Source: Pseudomonas extremaustralis (GTDB taxonomy: Bacteria > Pseudomonadota > Gammaproteobacteria > Pseudomonadales > Pseudomonadaceae). From it: DNA of 64,000 nucleotides. A program made the translations under genes and the position numbers. The DNA is taken from NCBI RefSeq assembly GCF_900102035.1, contig NZ_LT629689.1, positions 930,001 to 994,000 of the forward strand, written 5' to 3'. Shown here piece by piece: positions 1-7,770 of the stretch (position 1 is its first letter; each line of letters begins with the position of its first letter). Under the pieces are notes generated by a model that worked only from the letters and a program-made list of their open reading frames with translations, ran no database searches and had not been told where the DNA came from.

Positions 1-135
1 GTGTTACCGAGCGGTATCGAAGCCTCCAATGACCCGCTGCTGGCCGCGCGTTCGGCAGCTTACGCCAGTTCCTACCTGCGTCGTGCCGGTGAAGTCAGCC
101 CGTTGCACAGCGCGCCCCAGGAGTCGAAGCAATGA
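1..135 (+). CDS. Catalase-related peroxidase, C-terminal end only (5' truncated by window)
   Basis: Only the last 44 codons are inside the window. The visible residues include GIEASNDPLLAARSAAYASS, which resembles the C-terminus of small heme catalase-related peroxidases (SrpA-type), which lie next to a cytochrome b561 gene in many Pseudomonas. The stop codon overlaps the start of that b561 gene in an ATGA junction, so the two are translationally coupled. The active-site half of the enzyme lies outside the window, so the assignment rests on this tail and on the neighbour. Confidence 0.65.
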   Translation: MLPSGIEASNDPLLAARSAAYASSYLRRAGEVSPLHSAPQESKQ

Positions 136-671
136 ATGCCCAACCCCGGTTTTTCGCGCCCCTGGCGCGCCTGTTGCACTGGCTGATGGCGCTGATGGTC
201 ATCGCCATGCTGTTTATCGGCGCGGGTCTCGCGGCGTCCGTTTCCGAGCGGCATGAATGGTTGATCCACCTGCACAAGCCGTTGGGGATTGCGATCCTGG
301 CGCTGGTGATCGTGCGGCTGGCGGTGCGTTTCTCCACGCGCCAACCGCCGTTGCCCAGCGATCTGCCGCTGTGGCAGGTGTTGGCGGCCAAGGCGTCCCA
401 CCTGCTGCTGTATGCCTTGATGCTGGTGCTGCCGCTGTTGGGTTGGGCAATGATTTCGGCGGCGGGCGACCCGGTGATGCTCAGCAGTTCCCTGCGGTTG
501 CCCGCGCTGGTGACGGCCAATGCGCCGCTGTTCGCCGTACTGCGCAAGGCCCATGGATTTTTGGCTTATGTGCTGTTCCTGACGGTACTGGTGCACTTGG
601 CGGCAGCGTTGTTCCATGGGTTGATTCGGCGTGACGGCGTACTGCAAAGCATGACCGGCACCAAGGACTGA
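132..671 (+). CDS. Cytochrome b561 family protein
   Basis: A 179-residue inner-membrane diheme cytochrome of the prokaryotic b561 family, which passes electrons between quinones and periplasmic or membrane partners. Four hydrophobic segments are visible (about residues 18-37, 50-66, 88-110, 142-165). Candidate heme-ligand histidines sit at H16 (motif LLHW), H46/H48 and in the last two helices (KAHGF and VLVHLA). The start overlaps the stop of the peroxidase gene and is preceded by CAGGAG. The pairing suggests the b561 supplies electrons to the exported peroxidase; that role is inferred from context. The gene ends 3 bases before the convergent carboxypeptidase gene. Confidence 0.88.
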   Translation: MNAQPRFFAPLARLLHWLMALMVIAMLFIGAGLAASVSERHEWLIHLHKPLGIAILALVIVRLAVRFSTRQPPLPSDLPLWQVLAAKASHLLLYALMLVLPLLGWAMISAAGDPVMLSSSLRLPALVTANAPLFAVLRKAHGFLAYVLFLTVLVHLAAALFHGLIRRDGVLQSMTGTKD

Positions 672-674
672 CGC

Positions 675-1826
675 CTAGCGCAAGGACGTGACGATGTCCG
701 CCACCGTACTCAACACATCCTTGCCCAACTGCATCGAGCGTTTACCTGACCAGCCGGTTTGTGGGTTGGGGGCGTCGTCGTTGTCCTTGAATGGCATTTC
801 CAGGGTCAGGGACAGGCAGTCGTACTTTTCGCCCACGGCGTTGCAGGCCAGGGTCATGTTGGCTTCGCCCGGCAGGTCGCGGGTGTAGCCATGGACGGTC
901 TGGAAGTCGCGGGTCAGTGCGCTCAGGTGGCTGCGAAAGCGTTTCTCCAGCCCTTCGATGCGCGGGGTGTAGCCGGGGTTGCCTTCGCAGCCGGCGGTGA
1001 AGACGTAGGGGATTTCCTCGTCGCCGTGGATATCGAGGAACAGGTCCACGCCGTATTTTTCCATTTGCTGCTGCACGAACAGCACTTCAGGGCTGTTCTC
1101 TTCGCTAGCGCTCTGCCAGGCACGGTTGAGGTCCTGGCCCTTGGCGTTGGTGCGCAGGTGGCCGTGGAAGGCACCATCCGGGTTCATGTTGGGCACCAGG
1201 TACAGGTCGGCGACCGCCAACAGTTTTTTCAGTTCGGCGTCGCCGTCCTGTTGCAGGCGTTCGATGACGCCTTCCATGAACCACTCGGCCATGTGTTCGC
1301 CGGGGTGCTGCTGGGCGATGATCCACACGTTGAGGCGATCTTCACCGCCTTTGCCGCGGCGCAGCAGTTGGATATCACGACCTTCGACACTCTTTCCGGT
1401 GGCCAGCAACTGGGTGTCGGTGCGGTTCAACGCTCGCTCGATCAGCCAGTCGTGGCGTTCGCGGCTGTAGGGTTCGAAATAGGCGAACCAGGCGTGCTTC
1501 TCGCGGGTTTCGAGGCTGATATGCAAAATCTCGCCGTCAAACCGCGTGGGGACGCGAAACCAATGGACATGGTCGTAGGATGCCACGGCGTTGTAGCCGC
1601 TCCATGCATGCTTATAGGAAGACTTGCCGGCGTTGCTCAGGCGAAAGGTGTGGGTGTGGCCCACATGCATGCCTTCGGCCTTGAAGTGGAACCATTGGAA
1701 ATGGGGGCTGTGAGTGTCGGGGTTGATCGCCAGCAATAACTGGTAGGCATCGCTGGCGTCGAGTACCTGGATATTGCCACTGTCGAAGTCGGTGCTGATC
1801 CTGATGGAGGTCAAAGCCACTGTCAT
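675..1826 (-). CDS. M14 family zinc carboxypeptidase (cytosolic carboxypeptidase type)
   Basis: A 383-residue protein without signal peptide. An N-terminal beta-rich domain (about residues 1-120, with SIRISTDFDSGN at the start) precedes an M14 peptidase domain. The zinc motif is seen as HPGE in QQHPGEHMAEW, the third ligand as the histidine of LDIHGDEE, and the catalytic glutamate as TLEMPF. The arrangement matches the bacterial cytosolic carboxypeptidases related to eukaryotic deglutamylases, for which a P. aeruginosa structure is known. The natural substrate is unknown. It is transcribed alone, convergent with the b561 gene. A Fur-like palindrome lies about 130 bases upstream of the start. 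Confidence 0.88.
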   Translation of the reverse strand: MTVALTSIRISTDFDSGNIQVLDASDAYQLLLAINPDTHSPHFQWFHFKAEGMHVGHTHTFRLSNAGKSSYKHAWSGYNAVASYDHVHWFRVPTRFDGEILHISLETREKHAWFAYFEPYSRERHDWLIERALNRTDTQLLATGKSVEGRDIQLLRRGKGGEDRLNVWIIAQQHPGEHMAEWFMEGVIERLQQDGDAELKKLLAVADLYLVPNMNPDGAFHGHLRTNAKGQDLNRAWQSASEENSPEVLFVQQQMEKYGVDLFLDIHGDEEIPYVFTAGCEGNPGYTPRIEGLEKRFRSHLSALTRDFQTVHGYTRDLPGEANMTLACNAVGEKYDCLSLTLEMPFKDNDDAPNPQTGWSGKRSMQLGKDVLSTVADIVTSLR

Positions 1827-1953
1827 AGTCTGGGTGCCTGATTATGATTGTTGTGGCGGCTATATTACACAGGAGCCCGGTAAAGACTGGATGCAAAATT
1901 GTTGCAGGGAGGAGGGGGGCGTCGTCCATGACGCTGTCGCAGCTTAGGTTCTG

Positions 1954-1968
1954 TGAGATTGATTCTCA
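1954..1968. promoter_or_regulatory. Candidate second Fur-type box
   Basis: TGAGATTGATTCTCA differs by one base from the symmetric 7-1-7 Fur-type sequence TGAGAATNATTCTCA. It lies about 130 bases upstream of the carboxypeptidase gene and about 130 bases beyond the end of prrF. On the minus strand it overlaps a possible -35 (TTGAGA) followed after 17 bases by TAAGCT, so it could control a leftward transcript. No experimental support. Confidence 0.35.
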
Positions 1969-2099
1969 AGCGCTATTTTGCAATGAGTTGGGCTGGAGCG
2001 TTCGGCTGGCTTTCTTTGGGAGATGGTCTTTTGCTACCATTCGCGCCATCGAGCGACACACAGTCTTCATTAGCCTGAAGCCAAGCCAGGGAAACTGGC

Positions 2100-2129
2100 A
2101 AAAAAAAGACCCGGCCAAAGAGCCGGGTC
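2100..2129 (-). terminator. Rho-independent terminator of prrF
   Basis: Minus strand: stem GACCCGGC (2129-2122), loop TCTTTG, stem GCCGGGTC (2115-2108), then eight T (2107-2100). Confidence 0.9.
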
Positions 2130-2214
2130 AAAAACCGTGATTAGCCTGATGAGGAGATATTCCAAGAGTCCGACCTAAGGTCCCTTGGTCTATCGACTGA
2201 TCTCGCGATCAGTT
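2100..2214 (-). ncRNA. prrF: PrrF iron-responsive small RNA
   Basis: Read on the minus strand, this begins AACTGATCGCGAGATCAGT (a 5' stem-loop with GATC arms), contains the conserved pairing core GAGGAATATTCC-like stretch and GGCTAATCACGG, and ends in a GACCCGGC/GCCGGGTC hairpin plus eight U. Size (about 115 nt), 5' hairpin, core and terminator match the PrrF1/PrrF2 family, the functional analogue of RyhB. PrrF is made when iron is scarce and represses mRNAs of iron-containing proteins such as sodB and TCA-cycle enzymes. A perfectly placed promoter and Fur box lie directly upstream. Only one copy is present here; non-aeruginosa Pseudomonas carry the two copies at separate loci. Confidence 0.9.
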
Positions 2215-2249
2215 GCCTCCAATAGTAATCATTATCATTTGCAAGTCAA
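2215..2249 (-). promoter_or_regulatory. prrF promoter with Fur box
   Basis: On the minus strand a -35 TTGACT (2249-2244) and a -10 TACTAT (2227-2222) are separated by 16 bases, with the expected start at about 2214. AATGATAATGATTACTATT (2239-2221) is a near-consensus Fur box covering the spacer and -10, so iron-loaded Fur would block RNA polymerase. Confidence 0.88.
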
Positions 2250-2292
2250 ATGTTTTTATCCGTGGGATAGAAATATTTTTGCTTCGCTCCCG

Positions 2293-2643
2293 CTATACGT
2301 TTGCCTGGGCCTGCGGCGCTTGCAACGATCGCTCCACCATCGCCTTCGCCATATCGATCAGATACACCACTGAAAACGCCAGGTCCCGGTGGTTGCCCTG
2401 GTGGCTGCTCGCCGACTCATAGGCCGTGGCCGCCGCGCTGCGCAGCAGGTCCGAAGCGTGCACCAGGGCTTCCTCCTGGCTGATGCCCGGCTTGATGGTG
2501 AACAGGGCGCCGTCCGCAGCTGGCACCGACATATTTTCTTTCAAGTAAAAGTCCAGTGCGCGCTGTGCGGCACCGCTGCTGCGCAGGTCTTGCAGATCAT
2601 CGGATTGTGGGGGTTCAGGCAGGAGGCGAGGGCTCGTGGTCAT
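2293..2643 (-). CDS. DUF3077 domain protein
   Basis: A 116-residue soluble protein whose C-terminal half (ISQEEALVHASDLLRSAAATAYE, then a helix ending in VYLIDMAKAMVE) matches the DUF3077 family, small Pseudomonas proteins of unknown function. I chose ATG at 2643, which has GAGAG 11 bases upstream; a TTG 18 bases further upstream is possible. It is divergent from the CI-like repressor gene, and an inverted repeat shared with that gene's start region lies in between, so the repressor probably controls both. Its stop lies about 80 bases upstream of the prrF start on the same strand. Confidence 0.75.
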   Translation of the reverse strand: MTTSPRLLPEPPQSDDLQDLRSSGAAQRALDFYLKENMSVPAADGALFTIKPGISQEEALVHASDLLRSAAATAYESASSHQGNHRDLAFSVVYLIDMAKAMVERSLQAPQAQANV

Positions 2644-2693
2644 AAGGGGCGGTACTCTCAAGTGGGGGCTGAAAACCTTATGCCTGATAATAG

Positions 2694-2769
2694 TACGTAT
2701 CGTATTTATGTCGTTTTATGGATTACTACAAACTGTTTATTGCCCTGGAAAATACCTGACGTATCGTCA
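2694..2769. promoter_or_regulatory. Paired inverted repeats, candidate operators of the CI-like repressor
   Basis: Two dyads share the core ACGTATCGT: TACG-TAT-CGTA at 2694-2704 and TGACG-TAT-CGTCA at 2757-2769. The first is in the divergent promoter region; the second covers the place where the ribosome binding site of the repressor would lie (7 to 19 bases before its ATG). This is the layout expected for autoregulation. Binding by the neighbouring repressor is inferred. Confidence 0.5.
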
Positions 2770-2775
2770 TGCCCC

Positions 2776-3411
2776 ATGGATAAGTGGATAGCGTTGGTGA
2801 AGGCCAACATGGAAGACCGCAAGGTCACGCAGGGAGAGCTGGCTGAACGCTTGGGCATGTCCCAGGGCGGAGTCGGCCATTGGCTGAACAAGCGCCGTGT
2901 GCCGAGCCTGGCGGATATGACGCGGGTGCTCGAAGCCCTGGGGCTTGGGTACCTGGAAGTTGCGTTGGAGATTCGCGAAAAGACCGACGAGAACCTGACT
3001 GCACATGCCCGCTACAACCCCTCTTTCCGTTACCCGGTCAGCGACTGGAAAGGCCTGTGCGAAGTGCGTGAAGAACGCGCGACCTACGGCGCGGCCCGCT
3101 TCGAATCGACCGATTACCACGCCCACGGCGAGGCGTTCTGGCTCCCGGTAACGGGCGATGCGATGACCGCCCCCAGCGGCTTGAGTATCAGCGCCGGGAT
3201 GATGATCCTGGTCGATCCGGCCATCACGGCCGAGCCTGGCAGACTGGTGGTCGCCCAATGGGCCGGTCACCCCCAGGCCACCTTCCGTCAGTTACTCGAA
3301 GAGAGCGGCCAGCACTACCTGGTGCCGCTCAACCCTACCTATCCGAAGCGGCTGTACACCGACGATTGCCGCATCCTGGGCGTCGTCGTGCAGGCCACGG
3401 TGAAGTTTTAA
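2776..3411 (+). CDS. CI/PrtR-like XRE repressor with degenerate S24 peptidase domain
   Basis: A 211-residue protein: N-terminal Cro/CI helix-turn-helix (about residues 17-42, QGELAERLGMSQGGVGHWL) and a C-terminal LexA/CI-type S24 domain (about 110-205). The start MDKWIALVKA is the same as in P. aeruginosa PrtR; the reading frame stays open upstream, but family length and alignment favour this ATG. The self-cleavage dyad appears lost: the usual GDSM is GDAM (Ala129) and the usual lysine of the TxK motif is Arg171 (ATFRQLL). If so, RecA-stimulated autocleavage should not occur, unlike PrtR. No phage or pyocin genes are adjacent. Converges on liuD with a 4-base overlap of the two stop regions. 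Confidence 0.82.
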   Translation: MDKWIALVKANMEDRKVTQGELAERLGMSQGGVGHWLNKRRVPSLADMTRVLEALGLGYLEVALEIREKTDENLTAHARYNPSFRYPVSDWKGLCEVREERATYGAARFESTDYHAHGEAFWLPVTGDAMTAPSGLSISAGMMILVDPAITAEPGRLVVAQWAGHPQATFRQLLEESGQHYLVPLNPTYPKRLYTDDCRILGVVVQATVKF

Positions 3412-5333
3412 CCCGCTGCTTCGAGCTCCACCAGCGCGCAACCTTCGGCAACCATTTCGCCTTCCTGGCAGAACAGCGCCTTGATCATCCCGGCCTGGGG
3501 CGCCCGGATGCTGTGTTCCATCTTCATCGCTTCGAGCACCACCAACTGCGTGCCAGCCTCGACGGCCTGGCCCACCTCCACCAGTATCCGCACGATGCTG
3601 CCGTTCATCGGCGCGCTGAGCCCACCCTGATGGGAGTGGTTGGCTTCGACCGCCGCAATCGGATCGAACAGGCTCACGCCGTGCATCTCGCCGTCCCAGC
3701 GCAGGAACACGGTGCCTTCGCTGCGTACCGCCAGAAGCGCGCGACGCACACCCTGGCGTTCGATCAGCAACTGCTCGCCCCGCAACTGCGCGGCATTGTC
3801 CGCCAGCGTCATCCGCCGATCCTGGCCGTTGCAGCTCAAATGCAGCGAGATTTCGGCCGGTAATCCAGCGCGAAAACCTCGTGTATCCGCCCAAGGCCCA
3901 TCGCCCGCCGGCAAGCTCTGTATGAAGGCCGAACCCGCCGCCTGCCAGAACTCATCACTCAACGGCCCCGCCTGGGGCAACAGTTCGTCCTGATAGCGTG
4001 GAATAAACCCGGTATCCAGTTCAGCCGCCGCGAACGCCGGATGCCCGATAATGCGCCGCAGAAAGCCCAGGTTGGTCTTGAGCCCGCCGACGGCAAACTC
4101 ATCGAGCATGCTCAACAACCGCAGGCGCGCCTGTTCGCGGTCCTCGCCCCAGGCAATCAGCTTGCCGAGCATCGGGTCGTAGAACGGCGAGACGCTGTCG
4201 CCTTGTTCGACCCCGCTGTCCACCCGGCGCCCAGGGCCCGGGGCCGATTCGCGGTACAGCGTCAGGTGCCCGGTCGCCGGGAGGAAATCGTTCGATGGGT
4301 CTTCGGCATACAAGCGCACTTCGATCGCATGCCCGATCAGCGGCACTTGCGCCTGAGTGATCGGCAGCGCCTCGCCCTGAGCCACGCGAATCTGCCAGGC
4401 CACCAGATCGAGGCCGGTAATCGCCTCGGTGACCGGATGTTCGACCTGCAGTCGCGTGTTCATCTCCATAAAGAAAAATTCGCCACGCGCATCCAGCAAA
4501 AACTCCACGGTGCCCGCACCCACGTAACCGATGGCCTGGGCCGCGCGCACTGCCGCTTCGCCCATCGCGCGGCGTTGCTCAACGCTCAACCCCGGTGCCG
4601 GTGCTTCTTCCACGACTTTCTGGTGACGACGCTGGATCGAGCAATCACGTTCGTTGAGGTACAGGCAATGCCCATGCTGATCGGCAAACACCTGGATCTC
4701 CACATGACGCGGTTTGAGCAGGTATTTCTCCACCAGCATCTGCCCATTGCCGAACGAGGACAGCGCCTCACGCTGGGCCGACGCCAGGGCTTCGGCCAAT
4801 TGGCTGACGTCTTCGACCACCTTCATGCCCTTGCCGCCCCCGCCGGCCGTGGCCTTGAGCAGCACCGGATAGCCGATGCGCGCGCAGGCGTCGCGAAAGG
4901 TGTCCAGGTCCTGGGCTCTGCCGTGATAACCCGGCACCAGCGGTACGCCGGCGGTTTCCATCAGCGCCTTGGCTGCCGATTTGCTGCCCATGGCATCGAT
5001 GGCGGAGGCGGGCGGGCCGAGGAAGATCAAGCCCGCGGCCTCGATTGCACGGGCAAATTCGGCGTTTTCCGACAGGAACCCGTAGCCCGGATGAATCGCC
5101 TGGGCGCCGCTGGCGTGGGCGGCGGCGATCAGTTTGTCGATTTGCAGGTAGCTGTCGGCGGCTTTGCTGCCGCCCAGGTCGACACGGATATCCGCCTCGC
5201 GGCAGTGGCGTGCATCACGGTCGATGGCGCTGTGGACCGCCACGGTGCTCAGGCCCATGGCCTTGGCGGTGCGCATCACCCGGCAGGCGATTTCGCCCCG
5301 GTTGGCCACCAGTACGCGGGTCAATGTGCTCAT
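3408..5333 (-). CDS. liuD: 3-methylcrotonyl-CoA carboxylase, biotin-containing alpha subunit
   Basis: A 641-residue protein with biotin carboxylase, ATP-grasp and biotinyl domains. Visible: RVLVANRGEIACRVMRTAK at the N-terminus, the glycine-rich ATP loop KATAGGGGKGMKVV, and the biotin site EAMKM with Lys604 near the C-terminus. It carboxylates biotin and, with LiuB, converts 3-methylcrotonyl-CoA to 3-methylglutaconyl-CoA in leucine breakdown. The start MSTLTRV overlaps the stop of liuC (ATGA), indicating coupled translation. Last gene of the leftward liuABCD operon. Longer readings into the liuC region have no family support. Confidence 0.95.
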   Translation of the reverse strand: MSTLTRVLVANRGEIACRVMRTAKAMGLSTVAVHSAIDRDARHCREADIRVDLGGSKAADSYLQIDKLIAAAHASGAQAIHPGYGFLSENAEFARAIEAAGLIFLGPPASAIDAMGSKSAAKALMETAGVPLVPGYHGRAQDLDTFRDACARIGYPVLLKATAGGGGKGMKVVEDVSQLAEALASAQREALSSFGNGQMLVEKYLLKPRHVEIQVFADQHGHCLYLNERDCSIQRRHQKVVEEAPAPGLSVEQRRAMGEAAVRAAQAIGYVGAGTVEFLLDARGEFFFMEMNTRLQVEHPVTEAITGLDLVAWQIRVAQGEALPITQAQVPLIGHAIEVRLYAEDPSNDFLPATGHLTLYRESAPGPGRRVDSGVEQGDSVSPFYDPMLGKLIAWGEDREQARLRLLSMLDEFAVGGLKTNLGFLRRIIGHPAFAAAELDTGFIPRYQDELLPQAGPLSDEFWQAAGSAFIQSLPAGDGPWADTRGFRAGLPAEISLHLSCNGQDRRMTLADNAAQLRGEQLLIERQGVRRALLAVRSEGTVFLRWDGEMHGVSLFDPIAAVEANHSHQGGLSAPMNGSIVRILVEVGQAVEAGTQLVVLEAMKMEHSIRAPQAGMIKALFCQEGEMVAEGCALVELEAAG

Positions 5334-6136
5334 GGGCGCGGTTCCTGTGGCTGCCAGCTGGGTGGACGTTTTTGCAAAAAGGCGCGCAAGCCTTCCTGGC
5401 CTTCGGCGCTGACGCGGATGCGCGCGATGGCATTTTCGCAATAGCGACGCAGGGCCGGGGTGAGTGCGCCGTTGCCGACTTCACGCAGCAGGTCCTTGCT
5501 GGCGCGCATCGCCGCCGGGCTGTTGTGCAGCAGGTTGGCGATCCAGTGTTCGACCTGGCGGTCGAGTTCGTCAATCGGATAGCTTTCCGCGAGCAGGCCG
5601 ATTTCCCGCGCGCGCTGGCCGTCAAAGCGTTCGGCGGTCAAGGCATAGCGCCGCGCCGCCCGTTCGCCGATGGCCTGTACCACAAAGGGGCTGATCACCG
5701 CCGGCGCCAGGCCGATGCGCACTTCCGAGAGGCAGAACTGCGCATCATCGGCACCGATGGCCATGTCGCAGCAACTGATCAGGCCCAGCGCGCCGCCATA
5801 GGCCGCGCCTTGCACCACCGCCAGCGTGGGGATTTTCAGCTTGGCCAGGTTGTACATCAGCTCCGCCAGTTCGCGGGCGTCGTCCAGGTTGGTGGAGTAA
5901 TCCAGCTCGGCCGATTGCTGCATCCACGCCAGATCGGCACCGGCGCTGAAGTGCTTACCGCGCCCGCGCAGCACCAGGAAGCGCAGGGACGCATCCGCCT
6001 GGACCTGGTCGAGGGCGATGATCAGTTCGCGGATCATTTGCGCATTGAACGCGTTGTTCTTGGCTTCGCGACTGAGCCACAGCGTGGCGAAACCACGGCT
6101 GTCGGTGATCAGTTCGAGGGTGTTGAAATCGCTCAT
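5330..6136 (-). CDS. liuC: 3-methylglutaconyl-CoA hydratase (enoyl-CoA hydratase family)
   Basis: A 268-residue crotonase-fold enzyme. The oxyanion-hole segments are visible as KHFSAGADLAWM and VVQGAAYGGALGLISCCDM. In the leucine/isovalerate pathway it hydrates 3-methylglutaconyl-CoA to HMG-CoA, the substrate of LiuE. I chose MSDFNTLELI because GGAG lies 9 bases upstream; an in-frame ATG five codons earlier abuts the liuB stop and is less likely. Lies between liuB and liuD with tight spacing. The related gamma-carboxygeranoyl-CoA hydratase of the citronellol pathway is the main alternative, but the operon context points to liuC. Confidence 0.92.
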   Translation of the reverse strand: MSDFNTLELITDSRGFATLWLSREAKNNAFNAQMIRELIIALDQVQADASLRFLVLRGRGKHFSAGADLAWMQQSAELDYSTNLDDARELAELMYNLAKLKIPTLAVVQGAAYGGALGLISCCDMAIGADDAQFCLSEVRIGLAPAVISPFVVQAIGERAARRYALTAERFDGQRAREIGLLAESYPIDELDRQVEHWIANLLHNSPAAMRASKDLLREVGNGALTPALRRYCENAIARIRVSAEGQEGLRAFLQKRPPSWQPQEPRP

Positions 6137-6151
6137 GGGGGACAGCTCCAT

Positions 6152-7759
6152 TTACATGCGGAACACGCCGAAGCGGCTCGGCTCGATGGGCGCGTTCAGC
6201 GCGGCAGACAGTGCCAGGGCCAGTACGTCGCGGGTCTGCAACGGGTCGATGACGCCGTCATCCCACAGGCGCGCACTGGAATAGTAGGGATGGCCCTGGG
6301 TTTCATACTGGTCGAGGATCGGCTGCTTGATCGCGGCTTCTTCCTCGGCGCTGAAGGCGACCCCCGCGCGTTCGGCCTGTTCGCGCTTGACCTGCACCAA
6401 CACACCGGCCGCCTGTTCGGCGCCCATCACGCCGATGCGTGCGTTGGGCCACATCCACAAGAAACGCGGGTCATAGGCGCGCCCGCACATGCCGTAGTTA
6501 CCGGCGCCGAAGCTGCCGCCGATGATCACGGTGAATTTCGGCACCTTGGCGCAGGCCACGGCGGTGACCAGTTTGGCGCCATGCTTGGCGATGCCGCCGG
6601 CTTCGTATTTCTGGCCGACCATAAAGCCGGTGATGTTCTGCAGGAACAACAGCGGAATCCCGCGCTGGCAGGCCAGTTCGATAAAGTGCGCGCCTTTTTG
6701 CGCGGCTTCGGCGAACAGAATGCCGTTGTTGGCCAGGATCGCGATCGGGTAGCCGTGCAAGTGCGCAAAGCCGCACACCAGAGTCGTGCCGAACAGCGCC
6801 TTGAATTCATCGAACACCGAGCCATCCACCAGCCGCGCGATCACTTCGCGTACATCGAAGGGCTGTTTGGCATCGGCCGGGATCACACCGTAGAGTTCTT
6901 CGCCGCTGTACAGCGGCGCCACCGACGGGCGTTGCCGCAGCTCGCCCTGTTTGCGCCAGTTGAGGTTGGCCACACTGCGGCGGGCCAGGGCCAGGGCGTG
7001 TTCGTCGCTGTCGGCATAGTGGTCGGCTACCCCGGAAATCCTGCAGTGCACATCGGCGCCGCCGAGGTCTTCGGCGCTGACCACTTCACCGGTGGCGGCC
7101 TTTACCAGCGGCGGGCCGGCGAGAAAGATGGTGGCCTGCTGGCGCACCATGATCGCTTCGTCGGCCATGGCCGGCACATAGGCGCCGCCGGCGGTGCACG
7201 AGCCCATCACCACGGCGATCTGCGGGATGCCCTGGGCGCTCATGTTGGCCTGGTTGAAGAAGATCCGTCCGAAGTGCTCGCGGTCCGGGAACACTTCATC
7301 CTGACGCGGCAGGTTGGCGCCGCCGGAGTCCACCAGGTAGATGCATGGCAGGCGGTTCTGCTCGGCGATGGTCTGGGCGCGCAGGTGCTTTTTCACGGTG
7401 AGCGGGTAGTAGGAGCCGCCTTTCACCGTGGCGTCGTTGGCGACGATCATGCATTCGACGCCTTCCACGCGGCCGATCCCGGCGATCAACCCCGCCGCGG
7501 GTACCTCTTCGCCGTAGACCTGATGGGCGGCCAACTGGCTGAGTTCAAGGAACGGCGAGCCGGGATCGAGCAGGCGATTGATGCGCTCGCGCGGCAGCAG
7601 TTTGCCCCGCGAGGTGTGCCGCTCCTGAGCCTTGGCGCCGCCGCCTTGCTGCACTTGGGCAAGCAGGGTGTGCAGGGCATCGACCTGTTGGCGCATCGCC
7701 GCGCTGTTGGCGGCGAATTCCGCCGAACGCGGGTTGAGTTGGGTGTGCAGGGTGGCCAT
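6152..7759 (-). CDS. liuB: 3-methylcrotonyl-CoA carboxylase, carboxyltransferase beta subunit
   Basis: A 535-residue carboxyltransferase. N- and C-terminal crotonase-like halves are evident, with [18 protein letters not shown] and [17 protein letters not shown] in the first and [20 protein letters not shown] in the second. Length and these motifs fit methylcrotonyl-CoA carboxylase beta subunits rather than propionyl- or geranyl-CoA versions, although geranyl-CoA carboxylases are close. It transfers the carboxyl group from biotinyl-LiuD to 3-methylcrotonyl-CoA. The gene begins 11 bases after the stop of liuA and runs directly into liuC. Confidence 0.94.
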   Translation of the reverse strand: MATLHTQLNPRSAEFAANSAAMRQQVDALHTLLAQVQQGGGAKAQERHTSRGKLLPRERINRLLDPGSPFLELSQLAAHQVYGEEVPAAGLIAGIGRVEGVECMIVANDATVKGGSYYPLTVKKHLRAQTIAEQNRLPCIYLVDSGGANLPRQDEVFPDREHFGRIFFNQANMSAQGIPQIAVVMGSCTAGGAYVPAMADEAIMVRQQATIFLAGPPLVKAATGEVVSAEDLGGADVHCRISGVADHYADSDEHALALARRSVANLNWRKQGELRQRPSVAPLYSGEELYGVIPADAKQPFDVREVIARLVDGSVFDEFKALFGTTLVCGFAHLHGYPIAILANNGILFAEAAQKGAHFIELACQRGIPLLFLQNITGFMVGQKYEAGGIAKHGAKLVTAVACAKVPKFTVIIGGSFGAGNYGMCGRAYDPRFLWMWPNARIGVMGAEQAAGVLVQVKREQAERAGVAFSAEEEAAIKQPILDQYETQGHPYYSSARLWDDGVIDPLQTRDVLALALSAALNAPIEPSRFGVFRM

Positions 7760-7770
7760 GGCGCGCTCCT

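Noticed and set aside
1844..2140. 98-codon plus-strand frame upstream of prrF
   Set aside because: It runs through the prrF terminator on the opposite strand, has no family match and no good ribosome binding site.
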